DNA of 8,277 bases from Thermomicrobiaceae bacterium (lineage in GTDB: Bacteria > Chloroflexota > Chloroflexia > Thermomicrobiales > Thermomicrobiaceae): assembly GCA_007124395.1 (NCBI GenBank), contig SLFF01000458.1:1-8277 (forward strand), in the 5' to 3' direction. The notes beneath the pieces were generated by a model that saw nothing but the letters and a program-made list of their open reading frames with translations, searched no databases and was not told the origin of the DNA. How positions within the stretch are numbered: the stretch's first letter is position 1; every line of letters begins with the position of its first letter. The position numbers and the translations under genes are program-made. Below are positions 1 through 6,079 of the stretch, in pieces.

Positions 1-1130
1 AGTTGATTGGCGAACTCCCGGGCCCACCGATCAGCTTCCTGAATAGCCTCCAGCGTTACCTGACTGCCTGACGGTACGTGTGCTTGAAGAGTTCGATCAA
101 CGAGGCCGGTGATATCGCCGAATCGGATGTTACCGGCCAGAAATTGATCTACGGCGATCTCATCGGCGGCACTCAATACCGTTGGGAAGGTCAACCCGGC
201 CCTGCCAGACTGGTTTGCGAGTTTCAATGCCGGAAACCGCTCAAGATCTGGCGGTCGAAATTCGAGCGTGCCCATTGTCGCGAGATCGAGGTGGCGGTCT
301 GGCGCAGCGATACGCTCGGGAGCTGTGAGGGCGTACTGAATCGGGACCCGCATATCGGGGATGCCGAGTTGAGCCATCGTCGAGCCATCGGTGAAGGTGA
401 CCATCGAGTGAATCAGGCTCTGCGGGTGAATCACCACATCCAGATGGTCGAATTCGGTATCGAAGAGCCAGCGCGCCTCAATAACCTCCAGCCCCTTGTT
501 CATCAGCGTCGCCGAATCAATCGTCACCTTGGCACCCATGACCCAGTTCGGGTGGGCCAGTGCCTGGTCAACGGTGACATCAGGGAGCTGATCGAGCGGG
601 ATGTCCCGAAGTGCGCCACCTGACGCCGTTAGCGTGATCTTCGCGACGTCATCGGTTGTGCCGCGGGCGAGCAGGCATTGCCAGATCGCGCTATGCTCGC
701 TATCGATCGGCCGGATTGCAATCCCGGCTTCAACCGCCTCGCGCATGATGATTTCACCGGCACAGACGATGACTTCTTTGTTGGCGAGCGCAACCTCTTT
801 GCCTTCTCGAAGCGCTTGAATGGTGGGCACGATTGCACTGTGTCCGGTGGTGGCAACGACCACCATGTCGGCGTCCGGATGTGTTGCGACTGCCGAGAGG
901 CCACTATCGCCGTTCATGCACTCGCAGTCTGGGAAGTTGTGCGCCTGGTCAGCAGAAATCGTGGAGATGAGCGAGGGCCGAAACTCCTGCACCTGGTCAC
1001 CGAGTAGGTCCAGATTTGAGCCTGCGGCCAGAGCTACAACTGAAAATCGTTCTGGAAGCTGACGGACGACATCGAGGGTCTGTTGCCCAATCGATCCAGT
1101 CGAACCAAGAATCGCGAGTCTGGTTGTCAT
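1..1130 (-). CDS. dxr: 1-deoxy-D-xylulose 5-phosphate reductoisomerase (partial, C-terminus cut by window edge)
   Basis: Converts 1-deoxy-D-xylulose 5-phosphate to 2-C-methyl-D-erythritol 4-phosphate with NADPH and a divalent metal, the committed step of the MEP isoprenoid pathway in the cytosol. The reading frame is open from 1130 to the left edge (376 codons). An N-terminal dinucleotide-binding motif ILGSTGSIG lies at residues 7-15, ANKE at 116-119, and the metal/substrate motif DSEH at 143-146. HPNW is followed by MNKGLEVIEARWLF, whose Asn211, Lys212 and Glu215 match the E. coli catalytic set. Family length is about 385-400, so only some 10-20 residues are missing. The start at 1130 overlaps the cdsA stop as ATGA. 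An in-frame ATG six bases upstream (1136) has a better-spaced GGAG and is equally possible. It is the last visible gene of the operon. Confidence 0.96.
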   Translation of the reverse strand, partial: MTTRLAILGSTGSIGQQTLDVVRQLPERFSVVALAAGSNLDLLGDQVQEFRPSLISTISADQAHNFPDCECMNGDSGLSAVATHPDADMVVVATTGHSAIVPTIQALREGKEVALANKEVIVCAGEIIMREAVEAGIAIRPIDSEHSAIWQCLLARGTTDDVAKITLTASGGALRDIPLDQLPDVTVDQALAHPNWVMGAKVTIDSATLMNKGLEVIEARWLFDTEFDHLDVVIHPQSLIHSMVTFTDGSTMAQLGIPDMRVPIQYALTAPERIAAPDRHLDLATMGTLEFRPPDLERFPALKLANQSGRAGLTFPTVLSAADEIAVDQFLAGNIRFGDITGLVDRTLQAHVPSGSQVTLEAIQEADRWAREFANQ

Positions 1131-1999
1131 GGCCATCCAATCTCCGTCGTCAACAGCATGAGATAGAACCCGGCTGGGAGCGTAAAGAGCAACGCGTCGA
1201 TACGGTCGAGGATACCACCATGTCCCGGGATCAGGTTTCCCATGTCCTTGATGCCGAGATCACGTTTGATGAGTGACTCCACGAGGTCTCCAGCCTGGCC
1301 TAGAGAGCTGATCAGCAAGCCTGTGACGGCAGCTGCATAGAGGGGGATCGGTAATCCCAGGAGTGCGGCGGCTCCGACTGCGGTGAGCCCGCCGACGATA
1401 GCCCCGGAGAGTGCCCCTTCGATCGTCTTGCCGGGGCTCAGTGTGGGCGCCAGCTTCGTTCGGCCAAGCGCGCGTCCACCAAGGTAGGCAGCACTATCAG
1501 TCATCCAGGTGATCGCCACGATCAGGACCAGCCAGGCCAGTCCTGCAGCTGGCGGAGACCCGACTGACAGATTGTTGACTGATTGAATCCAGCTACTGAC
1601 GTCATCGTCACCGTGCCCGCGGATCAGCGTCATATGCGCCAGCGGCAGGCCGATATACAGCATCGATCCAACCGAGAAGGACCAGTTGCGGGTCGCTCCC
1701 TCGATGACACCTCGTCCGATTGCTGCGATGAAGAGGAAGATCGAGCCGAGAATGGTGATCCCAAGGAGTAGCGCCAGTGAGTCGCTGAAGCCACTTGCCG
1801 TGATCAGCAAGGCACTCACGATCAGAACCGGGATGGTGAGTAGTTGAACTCCCACTGTGGAAACAGCGCGGGCGAATTCGTTGATTCCCAGTCCTGCGAG
1901 GGCGAAGAGGGCGATCGTGAGAATGGGGTGCCCCAGCACAGCCGGAACGATCGCGACGGCGACAATGACTATCGCACTGAGGACTCGTTGACCAAGCAT
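1127..1999 (-). CDS. cdsA: Phosphatidate cytidylyltransferase (CDP-diacylglycerol synthase)
   Basis: Integral membrane enzyme that makes CDP-diacylglycerol from phosphatidic acid and CTP, the branch point for phospholipids. The 290-residue protein is hydrophobic with several membrane segments (for example about 6-40, 50-95, 152-167, 197-235 and 267-285). The family signature is complete at 242-268: SLIKRDLGIKD, then GNLIPGHGG, then ILDRID, with the conserved Lys-Asp and Asp-Arg-x-Asp residues. A second conserved stretch, TDSAAYLGGRALGR then KLAPTLSPGKTIEG, covers about 167-195; family members usually have DTGAY where this one has DSAAY. The start has a GGGAG site eight bases upstream, and the uppS stop lies 17 bases upstream. 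The stop overlaps the dxr start, which suggests translational coupling. Confidence 0.96.
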   Translation of the reverse strand: MLGQRVLSAIVIVAVAIVPAVLGHPILTIALFALAGLGINEFARAVSTVGVQLLTIPVLIVSALLITASGFSDSLALLLGITILGSIFLFIAAIGRGVIEGATRNWSFSVGSMLYIGLPLAHMTLIRGHGDDDVSSWIQSVNNLSVGSPPAAGLAWLVLIVAITWMTDSAAYLGGRALGRTKLAPTLSPGKTIEGALSGAIVGGLTAVGAAALLGLPIPLYAAAVTGLLISSLGQAGDLVESLIKRDLGIKDMGNLIPGHGGILDRIDALLFTLPAGFYLMLLTTEIGWP

Positions 2000-2016
2000 C
2001 CTGTCGGCTCCCGAGT

Positions 2017-2781
2017 CTATTCGGAGTCGGTGTTGTGTAACCGGTGTCCGATACCGCCAAATCGCCGCTCACGGTGTTGATAGTCTTCGATTGCCTGCCG
2101 CAGATGATCAGGCCCGAAATCTGGCCACAGTACCGGGGTGAAATGCCATTCGGCGTAGGCTGCCTGCCAGATCAGAAAGTTCGAGGTGCGGAACTCGCCC
2201 GATGTGCGAATCACCAGGTCGGGGTCCGGGATGTCTTCGGTATAGAGATAGTGCGAGATCAGATCTTCGGTAATCTGGTCAGACGGAATACCATCATCGA
2301 CGATTTGTTTGATTGCCTGCATGAGTTCGGCACGACCACCGTAGTTGAACGCCAGGGTCAGGACGATGGCGTCGTTGTTCCGGGTGAGATCGATCGCTCC
2401 TCGAATGGAAGCCTGCAGTTCCGGGGACAGCCCGTCGAGACTGCCGATGTGTCGGAGCTGGGCGCCACGTTCATGGAGCGCTTCAGTCTCGAAATCAATG
2501 GCGTGACTGAGGATTTGCAGGATGCCGTCGACCTCGTCTCGTGGGCGGCGCCAGTTTTCCGTGGAAAACGCCCAGAGCGTGAGGTATCGGACACCGAGTT
2601 CACCGGCTGCAGTGGTAATCCGTCGGATGTTCTCGGTGCCGGCTTCGTGGCCGGAGAGGCGTGGCAAGCCGCGACTCGTCGCCCAGCGACCGTTGCCATC
2701 CATGATCATGGCAACATGCTTGGGGACTGGCCGCAGTGCCTCCCGGGTATTGATGGTGGATTCCGATTGAGGAGATGTCAT
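2017..2781 (-). CDS. uppS: Isoprenyl transferase / undecaprenyl diphosphate synthase
   Basis: Cytosolic cis-prenyltransferase that extends farnesyl diphosphate with isopentenyl diphosphate to give the long cis-polyprenyl diphosphate used as a wall carrier lipid. The 254-residue protein has the family hallmarks: MDGNGRWA with catalytic Asp28 (27-34), GHEAG at 44-48, FSTENW at 72-77, FNYGGR at 145-150, RTSGE at 192-196, and C-terminal RERRFGG at 237-243. Motif order and length are normal for the family. RTSGE is followed by FRTSNFLIWQ, where RLSNFL is more common. Product length (C55 or other) cannot be told from sequence alone. It sits 24 bases after frr. No convincing Shine-Dalgarno precedes the ATG, and no other upstream or near-downstream start fits, so translation may depend on ribosomes leaving frr. 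Confidence 0.96.
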   Translation of the reverse strand: MTSPQSESTINTREALRPVPKHVAMIMDGNGRWATSRGLPRLSGHEAGTENIRRITTAAGELGVRYLTLWAFSTENWRRPRDEVDGILQILSHAIDFETEALHERGAQLRHIGSLDGLSPELQASIRGAIDLTRNNDAIVLTLAFNYGGRAELMQAIKQIVDDGIPSDQITEDLISHYLYTEDIPDPDLVIRTSGEFRTSNFLIWQAAYAEWHFTPVLWPDFGPDHLRQAIEDYQHRERRFGGIGHRLHNTDSE

Positions 2782-2805
2782 GCTCAGGCCGCGACTGGAA
2801 GTGAA

Positions 2806-3363
2806 TCAGACTTCCAGAACGTCGTCCTCTTTCTCCTTACCGACGGCATCTGCCCGGGCAACATACTTATCGGTGAGGTTCTGAATATCCTGTTCGCCGC
2901 GTCGTTCATCGTCTTCGCTGATCATCTTCTCCTGGGCCAGTTCTTTGACCTGGGAAATAGCGTCACGACGAATATTCCGGATGGCGACACGGGTATCTTC
3001 GACCTTGCTCTTGACGACCTTGACCATCTCTTTCCGGCGCTCTTCGGTCAGGGCAGGAATCGAGATGCGAATGACATCGCCATCGTTGGTCGGGTTTACC
3101 CCGAGATCGGCGGTGCGGATCGCCTTTTCGATTGCCTGTAGTGAGCCTTTGTCCCAGGGCTGAATGACCAGCAATCGAGCCTCCGGGACGCTAATGCCGG
3201 CAAGCTGGTTGAGTGGAGTCATCGCTCCATAATAGTCAACCTCTACCCGCTCGACGAGTGCCGGTGAAGCCCGACCGGTGCGCACGCTGGACAATTCGCG
3301 CTGGAGGGCCTCAATGGCTTTTTTCATTCGGCTTTCGGTATCAGATTTGACATCATTCAGCAT
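2806..3363 (-). CDS. frr: Ribosome recycling factor
   Basis: With EF-G it splits the post-termination ribosome so that subunits can be reused. At 185 residues it has exactly the usual bacterial length. Domain I (three-helix bundle) is formed by about 1-29 and 106-185, and the small beta domain II by 30-105. Conserved stretches include RTGRASP (28-34), LLVIQPWD (64-71), LTEERRKEMVK (105-115), IRNIRRDA (128-135, containing Arg132, the functionally important arginine in E. coli numbering) and ISEDDERRGEQDIQNLTDKYV (148-168). The ATG is preceded by GGGAG with a six-base spacer. It follows pyrH by 69 bases, the classical pyrH-frr pair of bacteria. Confidence 0.98.
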   Translation of the reverse strand: MLNDVKSDTESRMKKAIEALQRELSSVRTGRASPALVERVEVDYYGAMTPLNQLAGISVPEARLLVIQPWDKGSLQAIEKAIRTADLGVNPTNDGDVIRISIPALTEERRKEMVKVVKSKVEDTRVAIRNIRRDAISQVKELAQEKMISEDDERRGEQDIQNLTDKYVARADAVGKEKEDDVLEV

Positions 3364-3432
3364 TGGTATCTCCCGCTCGACCTGGTCGCTGTAACGGCGC
3401 GTTTACTCTACCACGTAGCGATCAGATTCGCG

Positions 3433-4176
3433 TCAGTGGACGAGTGTTCCAACGGATTCCCCAAACGCTGCACGCTCGATGTTCCCCTTTGTGAGGATAT
3501 CGAACACGATAACCGGCAGATCGTTCTCCCGGCAGAGCGCCAGCGCGGACTGATCCATGACTTGCAAGTTGCGTTCTAGGGCGTATTGGTGGGTCAGTTG
3601 CTCGAAGCGGTGTGCCTCGGGGTTGGTCCGTGGATCGGCATCGTACACGCCGTCGATTCCATTCTTCCCCATGAGCATGACTTCGGCGCCGATCTCGATC
3701 GCTCTCAGCGCAGCTGCCGTATCAGTGGTGAAGTAGGGGTTCCCGGTTCCACCGGCGAGAATAACGACGCGACCCTTTTCCATGTGACGGATAGCTCGTC
3801 GTCGAATGTATGGCTCGGCAACCTGAGGCATCTCGATGGCTGTCTGAACCCGGGTCTGAATGCCGAAATCTTCCAGTGAATCCTGGAGCGCCAACGCGTT
3901 CATTACTGTTGCCAGCATACCCATGTAGTCGGCAGTGGCCCTGTCCATTCCCCGGGTGCTGGCGGCAAGCCCGCGCCAGATGTTGCCGCCGCCGATGACG
4001 ATCGCCAGTTCAACGTTCCGGTTGACGACATCGGTAACTTCCTGGGCGAGGCGGGTGACTACTTCAGGATCTATGCCGTATCCTGCTGAGCCCATGAGTG
4101 CTTCACCGGAGAGTTTGAGCAGTAACCTTCGGTAGGACTTCTGTGCGCCGGCATCCGTGCCTTCTGTCGCTTCCAC
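3433..4176 (-). CDS. pyrH: UMP kinase
   Basis: Phosphorylates UMP to UDP with ATP, feeding UTP and CTP synthesis; bacterial members belong to the amino-acid kinase fold, form hexamers and are allosterically regulated. I chose the GTG at 4176 (247 residues): AGGGG lies nine bases upstream and the length matches the usual 235-250. The frame stays open upstream to a GTG at 4323, but those 49 extra codons are Pro/Ser-rich, have no family counterpart and cross a strong hairpin. Motifs: LLLKLSGEAL (18-27), IGGGNIWRG (61-69), the GMDRATADYMGMLATVMNAL region (76-95), GTGNPYFTTD (143-152), and KNGIDGVYDADP (171-182) at the nucleotide site. It is preceded by a 162-base gap after tsf and followed by frr. 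Confidence 0.95.
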   Translation of the reverse strand: MEATEGTDAGAQKSYRRLLLKLSGEALMGSAGYGIDPEVVTRLAQEVTDVVNRNVELAIVIGGGNIWRGLAASTRGMDRATADYMGMLATVMNALALQDSLEDFGIQTRVQTAIEMPQVAEPYIRRRAIRHMEKGRVVILAGGTGNPYFTTDTAAALRAIEIGAEVMLMGKNGIDGVYDADPRTNPEAHRFEQLTHQYALERNLQVMDQSALALCRENDLPVIVFDILTKGNIERAAFGESVGTLVH

Positions 4177-4185
4177 AGCATCGAT

Positions 4186-4190
4186 CCCCT
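4186..4190 (-). promoter_or_regulatory. Ribosome binding site that fixes the pyrH start
   Basis: Read on the minus strand this is AGGGG, nine bases before the GTG at 4176. It is the best Shine-Dalgarno-like match in the region and supports the short 247-residue form of UMP kinase over the 296-residue reading. Confidence 0.7.
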
Positions 4191-4280
4191 GATCTACGCG
4201 ATGTTTCAATCCGATGCCGTTCGGTTGAGAGGCTGAGCCGGAAGGGCTGACACGGTCAACCGGACGGGGTGGGCTGGAGT

Positions 4281-4312
4281 CTGGCCGGGTCGAGATGTTG
4301 CGGCCCGGCCAG
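4281..4312 (-). other. GC-rich perfect hairpin in the tsf-pyrH gap
   Basis: CTGGCCGGG at 4281-4289 and CCCGGCCAG at 4304-4312 are exact inverted repeats (9 bp) around a 14-base loop. No run of U follows in the direction of transcription, so it does not look like a standard intrinsic terminator. An RNA-processing, 3'-end-stabilising or partial Rho-linked stop is possible. It starts about 27 bases after the tsf stop. Confidence 0.6.
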
Positions 4313-4318
4313 GGCGGT

Positions 4319-4332
4319 CTCACATAAGTGAG
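4319..4332 (-). other. Small hairpin just after tsf
   Basis: CTCAC and GTGAG form a perfect 5-bp stem with a four-base loop (TTAT in the transcript), six bases after the tsf stop codon. It is directly followed by the stronger GC-rich hairpin at 4281-4312, so the transcript would carry two stem-loops in a row between tsf and pyrH. Confidence 0.45.
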
Positions 4333-4338
4333 CGGCGA

Positions 4339-4902
4339 TCAGGATTCGTCGGCAACGTCTTCGGTGGTTTCGCCGAGTTCGAAGCGGCTGAAGCGTCGAA
4401 CGACGATGTTCTCGCCGAGCTTGGCAATGCCGTCCTTGATGACTTCTTCGATCGTCTTGCCACTGTCTTTGATGAAGTCCTGCGAGAGCAGTGCCAGCTG
4501 CTTGACGGCAACTTCTTTGCTGCCGAGCTCTTCTGCCTTGGCATTCAGCACATCGGACGGGATCTCGTCCTCGCTGACATACTGCGGGTTCAGTGCGGCA
4601 ATCTGCATCGCGATATCGTGCGCCAGTCCCTGGAAGTCAGGAGTGCGGGCGACAAAGTCAGTCTCGCAGTTGATCTCCACCATTGCACCGATGCGGCCGC
4701 CACCGTGAATGTATGGCTCGACCAGTCCCTGAGATGCCTGCCGGTCAGTCTTCTTTTCCGCTCGGGCCAGCCCCTGCTGAGCAATGACCTGGGCGGCCTT
4801 CTCCATGTTGCCTTCGACCTCTTCGAGTGCGCGTTTGGCATCCATAATTCCGGCGCCGGTTTTTTCACTCAACTCTTTAACCATAGCTGCTGAGATCTGC
4901 AC
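4339..4902 (-). CDS. tsf: Elongation factor Ts (short form)
   Basis: Guanine-nucleotide exchange factor for EF-Tu in translation. I chose the GTG at 4902, giving MQISAAMVKEL, because AGAGAGG lies seven bases upstream and the N-terminus then matches the family. The frame is open further upstream to 5289 but that part overlaps rpsB. The protein has 187 residues: a UBA-like N-terminal domain (about 1-45) with LSEKTGAGIMDAKRAL (11-26), then the exchange core with TDFVAR (81-86), the EF-Tu contact region. At this length it lacks the second core subdomain and C-terminal module of the roughly 280-residue E. coli protein, and resembles the compact Thermus-type form of about 196 residues. It follows rpsB by 91 bases, as in most bacteria. 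Confidence 0.97.
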   Translation of the reverse strand: MQISAAMVKELSEKTGAGIMDAKRALEEVEGNMEKAAQVIAQQGLARAEKKTDRQASQGLVEPYIHGGGRIGAMVEINCETDFVARTPDFQGLAHDIAMQIAALNPQYVSEDEIPSDVLNAKAEELGSKEVAVKQLALLSQDFIKDSGKTIEEVIKDGIAKLGENIVVRRFSRFELGETTEDVADES

Positions 4903-4909
4903 GTTGTTT

Positions 4910-4916
4910 CCTCTCT
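4910..4916 (-). promoter_or_regulatory. Ribosome binding site that fixes the tsf start
   Basis: Minus-strand AGAGAGG ends seven bases before the GTG at 4902. It decides between this start, the internal ATG six codons later, and the long upstream-open frame that overlaps rpsB. Confidence 0.75.
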
Positions 4917-4946
4917 GGTTGATTGACTGACGAATCAGGACATGGC

Positions 4947-4972
4947 GAAGCCGGCTCAGATCAGCCGGCTTC
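4947..4972 (-). other. Perfect hairpin in the rpsB-tsf gap
   Basis: GAAGCCGGCT and AGCCGGCTTC are exact 10-bp inverted repeats with a six-base loop, beginning 21 bases after the rpsB stop codon. No U-tract follows, so full intrinsic termination is unlikely. A partial stop or a stability/processing element that sets the S2 to EF-Ts ratio is an inference. It is one of two strong intercistronic stem-loops in this operon. Confidence 0.65.
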
Positions 4973-4993
4973 CCAGTTCCGTTCAATAGATGA

Positions 4994-5905
4994 TCAGGAT
5001 TGCTGCTGAGTGCCGTTCGACGATGGCTCGCTACTCGCTGCGGGCTCCTCGGACTCGGACGCCTCATCAGCACTGGCTGGTGCCTCTGCTGCTTCCTGAG
5101 CTGGAACCTCAGCGGGTGCCGCCGGTGCTGGTGCTGGTGCCGCAGCGGGTGCGGCTGCCTGGGCAGCGGCTGGAGCGTCGTCAGCCATTCGGCTCTCGAC
5201 GAGTGTTCGTCCCTCGATGATTGCATCAACGATCCGGCCAGCAACAATCCGAACTGAGCGAATCGCGTCATCATTTGCCGGGATGACATAATCGATCTGG
5301 TCAGGATCGCAATTTGTATCGACCATAGCGATGACTGGAATGCCGAGCCGGTGTGCCTCAGCGATCGCGATGTGCTCCCGCTTGGGATCCACCACGAAGA
5401 TCGCCGCTGGCAGCTGGTTCAGGTCTTTCAGCCCACCCAGAGACAGGCGAAGACGGGTAAGCTCACGCTCCTTGAGGATCTGCTCCTGCTTGGGCAGGGC
5501 GAAAATCCGTCCGGTGGCGAATTGCTCTTCCAGATCGGCCAGGTAGCGAAGACGGGAACGAATGGTCACGAAGTTGGTCAGGGTGCCGCCGAGCCATCGG
5601 CGATCGACGAAGAACTGACCGGCTCGTGCCGATTCGGTGCGAACCGTATCCTGAGCCTGCTTCTTGGTTCCAACGAAGATCACTTTGCCACCTTCAGCAG
5701 CGATCTTGCTGACGAAGTTACAGGCTTCCTCCAGCATGACCACAGTCTGCTGAAGATCGATGATGTGGATCCCGTGGCGCTCCGTGAAAATGAACGGTCG
5801 CATCTTCGGGTTCCAGCGCTTTGTCTGATGACCAAAGTGAACGCCCGCTTCGAGGAGCGCTTTCATAGTCACTTCGGTCGATTCGCGTTCTGCAGTAGCA
5901 ACCAC
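4994..5905 (-). CDS. rpsB: 30S ribosomal protein S2 with long Ala/Pro/acidic tail
   Basis: Structural protein of the small ribosomal subunit, bound near S1 and the mRNA exit region. The GTG start has a full AGGAGG eight bases upstream. Residues 1-238 are the normal S2 core: MKALLEAGVHFGHQTKRWNP (14-33), IHIIDLQQT (47-55), VIFVGTKKQA (75-84), RRWLGGTLTNF (102-112), and PAAIFVVDP then EAHRLGIPVIAMVDTNCDP (166-174 and 183-201). After residue 240 comes a tail of about 63 residues, first almost only Ala/Pro (246-265), then Ala/Glu/Ser with acidic clusters, ending in NGTQQQS. It is likely disordered and makes the protein 303 residues against roughly 230-260 for most bacteria. It is the first gene of the translation operon, behind its own promoter and a structured leader. 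Confidence 0.98.
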   Translation of the reverse strand: MVATAERESTEVTMKALLEAGVHFGHQTKRWNPKMRPFIFTERHGIHIIDLQQTVVMLEEACNFVSKIAAEGGKVIFVGTKKQAQDTVRTESARAGQFFVDRRWLGGTLTNFVTIRSRLRYLADLEEQFATGRIFALPKQEQILKERELTRLRLSLGGLKDLNQLPAAIFVVDPKREHIAIAEAHRLGIPVIAMVDTNCDPDQIDYVIPANDDAIRSVRIVAGRIVDAIIEGRTLVESRMADDAPAAAQAAAPAAAPAPAPAAPAEVPAQEAAEAPASADEASESEEPAASSEPSSNGTQQQS

Positions 5906-5913
5906 GCGTGATA

Positions 5914-5919
5914 CCTCCT
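5914..5919 (-). promoter_or_regulatory. Consensus ribosome binding site of rpsB
   Basis: Minus-strand AGGAGG, the full anti-16S complement, eight bases before the GTG at 5905. It is the strongest site in the window, fitting a highly expressed ribosomal protein, and it sets the start. Confidence 0.85.
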
Positions 5920-5951
5920 GGATTGTGTTGATCGTCCGTGCCGTTCAACCT

Positions 5952-5985
5952 GGTATCGGACTGCCGTTCAGGCAGCACACCGACC
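5952..5985 (-). promoter_or_regulatory. Compound stem-loop in the rpsB leader
   Basis: In the transcript, CTGCC-TGAAC-GGCAG forms an inner 5-bp hairpin (5961-5975 on the plus strand). Outside it CGG pairs with CCG and GGT with ACC across a small internal loop and a two-base bulge. GGACTG just upstream (5987-5992) could instead pair with CAGTCC (5958-5963), which would break the inner stem, so two mutually exclusive folds are possible. The loop-side sequence TGAACGGCA recurs 23 bases later at 5939-5947. Position in the leader suggests an S2 autoregulatory site, but I do not recognise a named motif. Confidence 0.4.
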
Positions 5986-6008
5986 TCAGTCCGGGCACGT
6001 GTTTATTT

Positions 6009-6024
6009 GGCGATACTCATCGCC
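6009..6024 (-). other. Hairpin at the expected 5' end of the rpsB transcript
   Basis: GGCGAT-GAGT-ATCGCC is a perfect 6-bp stem with a four-base loop. From the promoter position, transcription should start about 6024-6026, so this stem would sit at the very 5' terminus, where such hairpins are known to slow RNA decay. Confidence 0.5.
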
Positions 6025-6031
6025 GACCGTC

Positions 6032-6061
6032 AGTATAGCACAGCGAAAAACGGCGGCTCAA
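6032..6061 (-). promoter_or_regulatory. Sigma70-type promoter of the rpsB operon
   Basis: On the minus strand there is TTGAGC (-35, 6056-6061), an 18-base spacer, then TATACT (-10, 6032-6037), the latter preceded by TG one base away (an extended -10). Predicted start about 6025, giving a leader of about 120 bases before the rpsB GTG. The -35 begins about 20 bases after the stop codon of the SH3 gene. No convincing terminator separates the two, so read-through may add to expression. Confidence 0.75.
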
Positions 6062-6079
6062 TAGCGAGAATGGCCGAGA

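Noticed and set aside
78..623. Plus-strand open frame of 181 codons opposite dxr
   Set aside because: The minus strand here encodes the conserved DXR motifs; the plus frame is a shadow without recognisable features.
2044..3141. Long plus-strand open frame (365 codons) opposite uppS and frr
   Set aside because: It is antisense to two unmistakable conserved genes, has no family motif, and is explained by codon bias of the minus-strand genes.
4177..4338. Internal promoter for pyrH (TTGACC on the minus strand near 4252-4265)
   Set aside because: No acceptable -10 hexamer lies 16-18 bases downstream.
5101..5170. Repeat-like GGTGCTGGTGCTGG stretch considered as a DNA repeat array
   Set aside because: It is simply the Ala/Pro codon run of the S2 tail, with no regular unit or spacer; not a CRISPR or satellite.
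4903..5289. Upstream extension of the EF-Ts frame
   Set aside because: It overlaps the S2 tail coding region out of frame, is compositionally biased, and a strong ribosome binding site marks the GTG at 4902.
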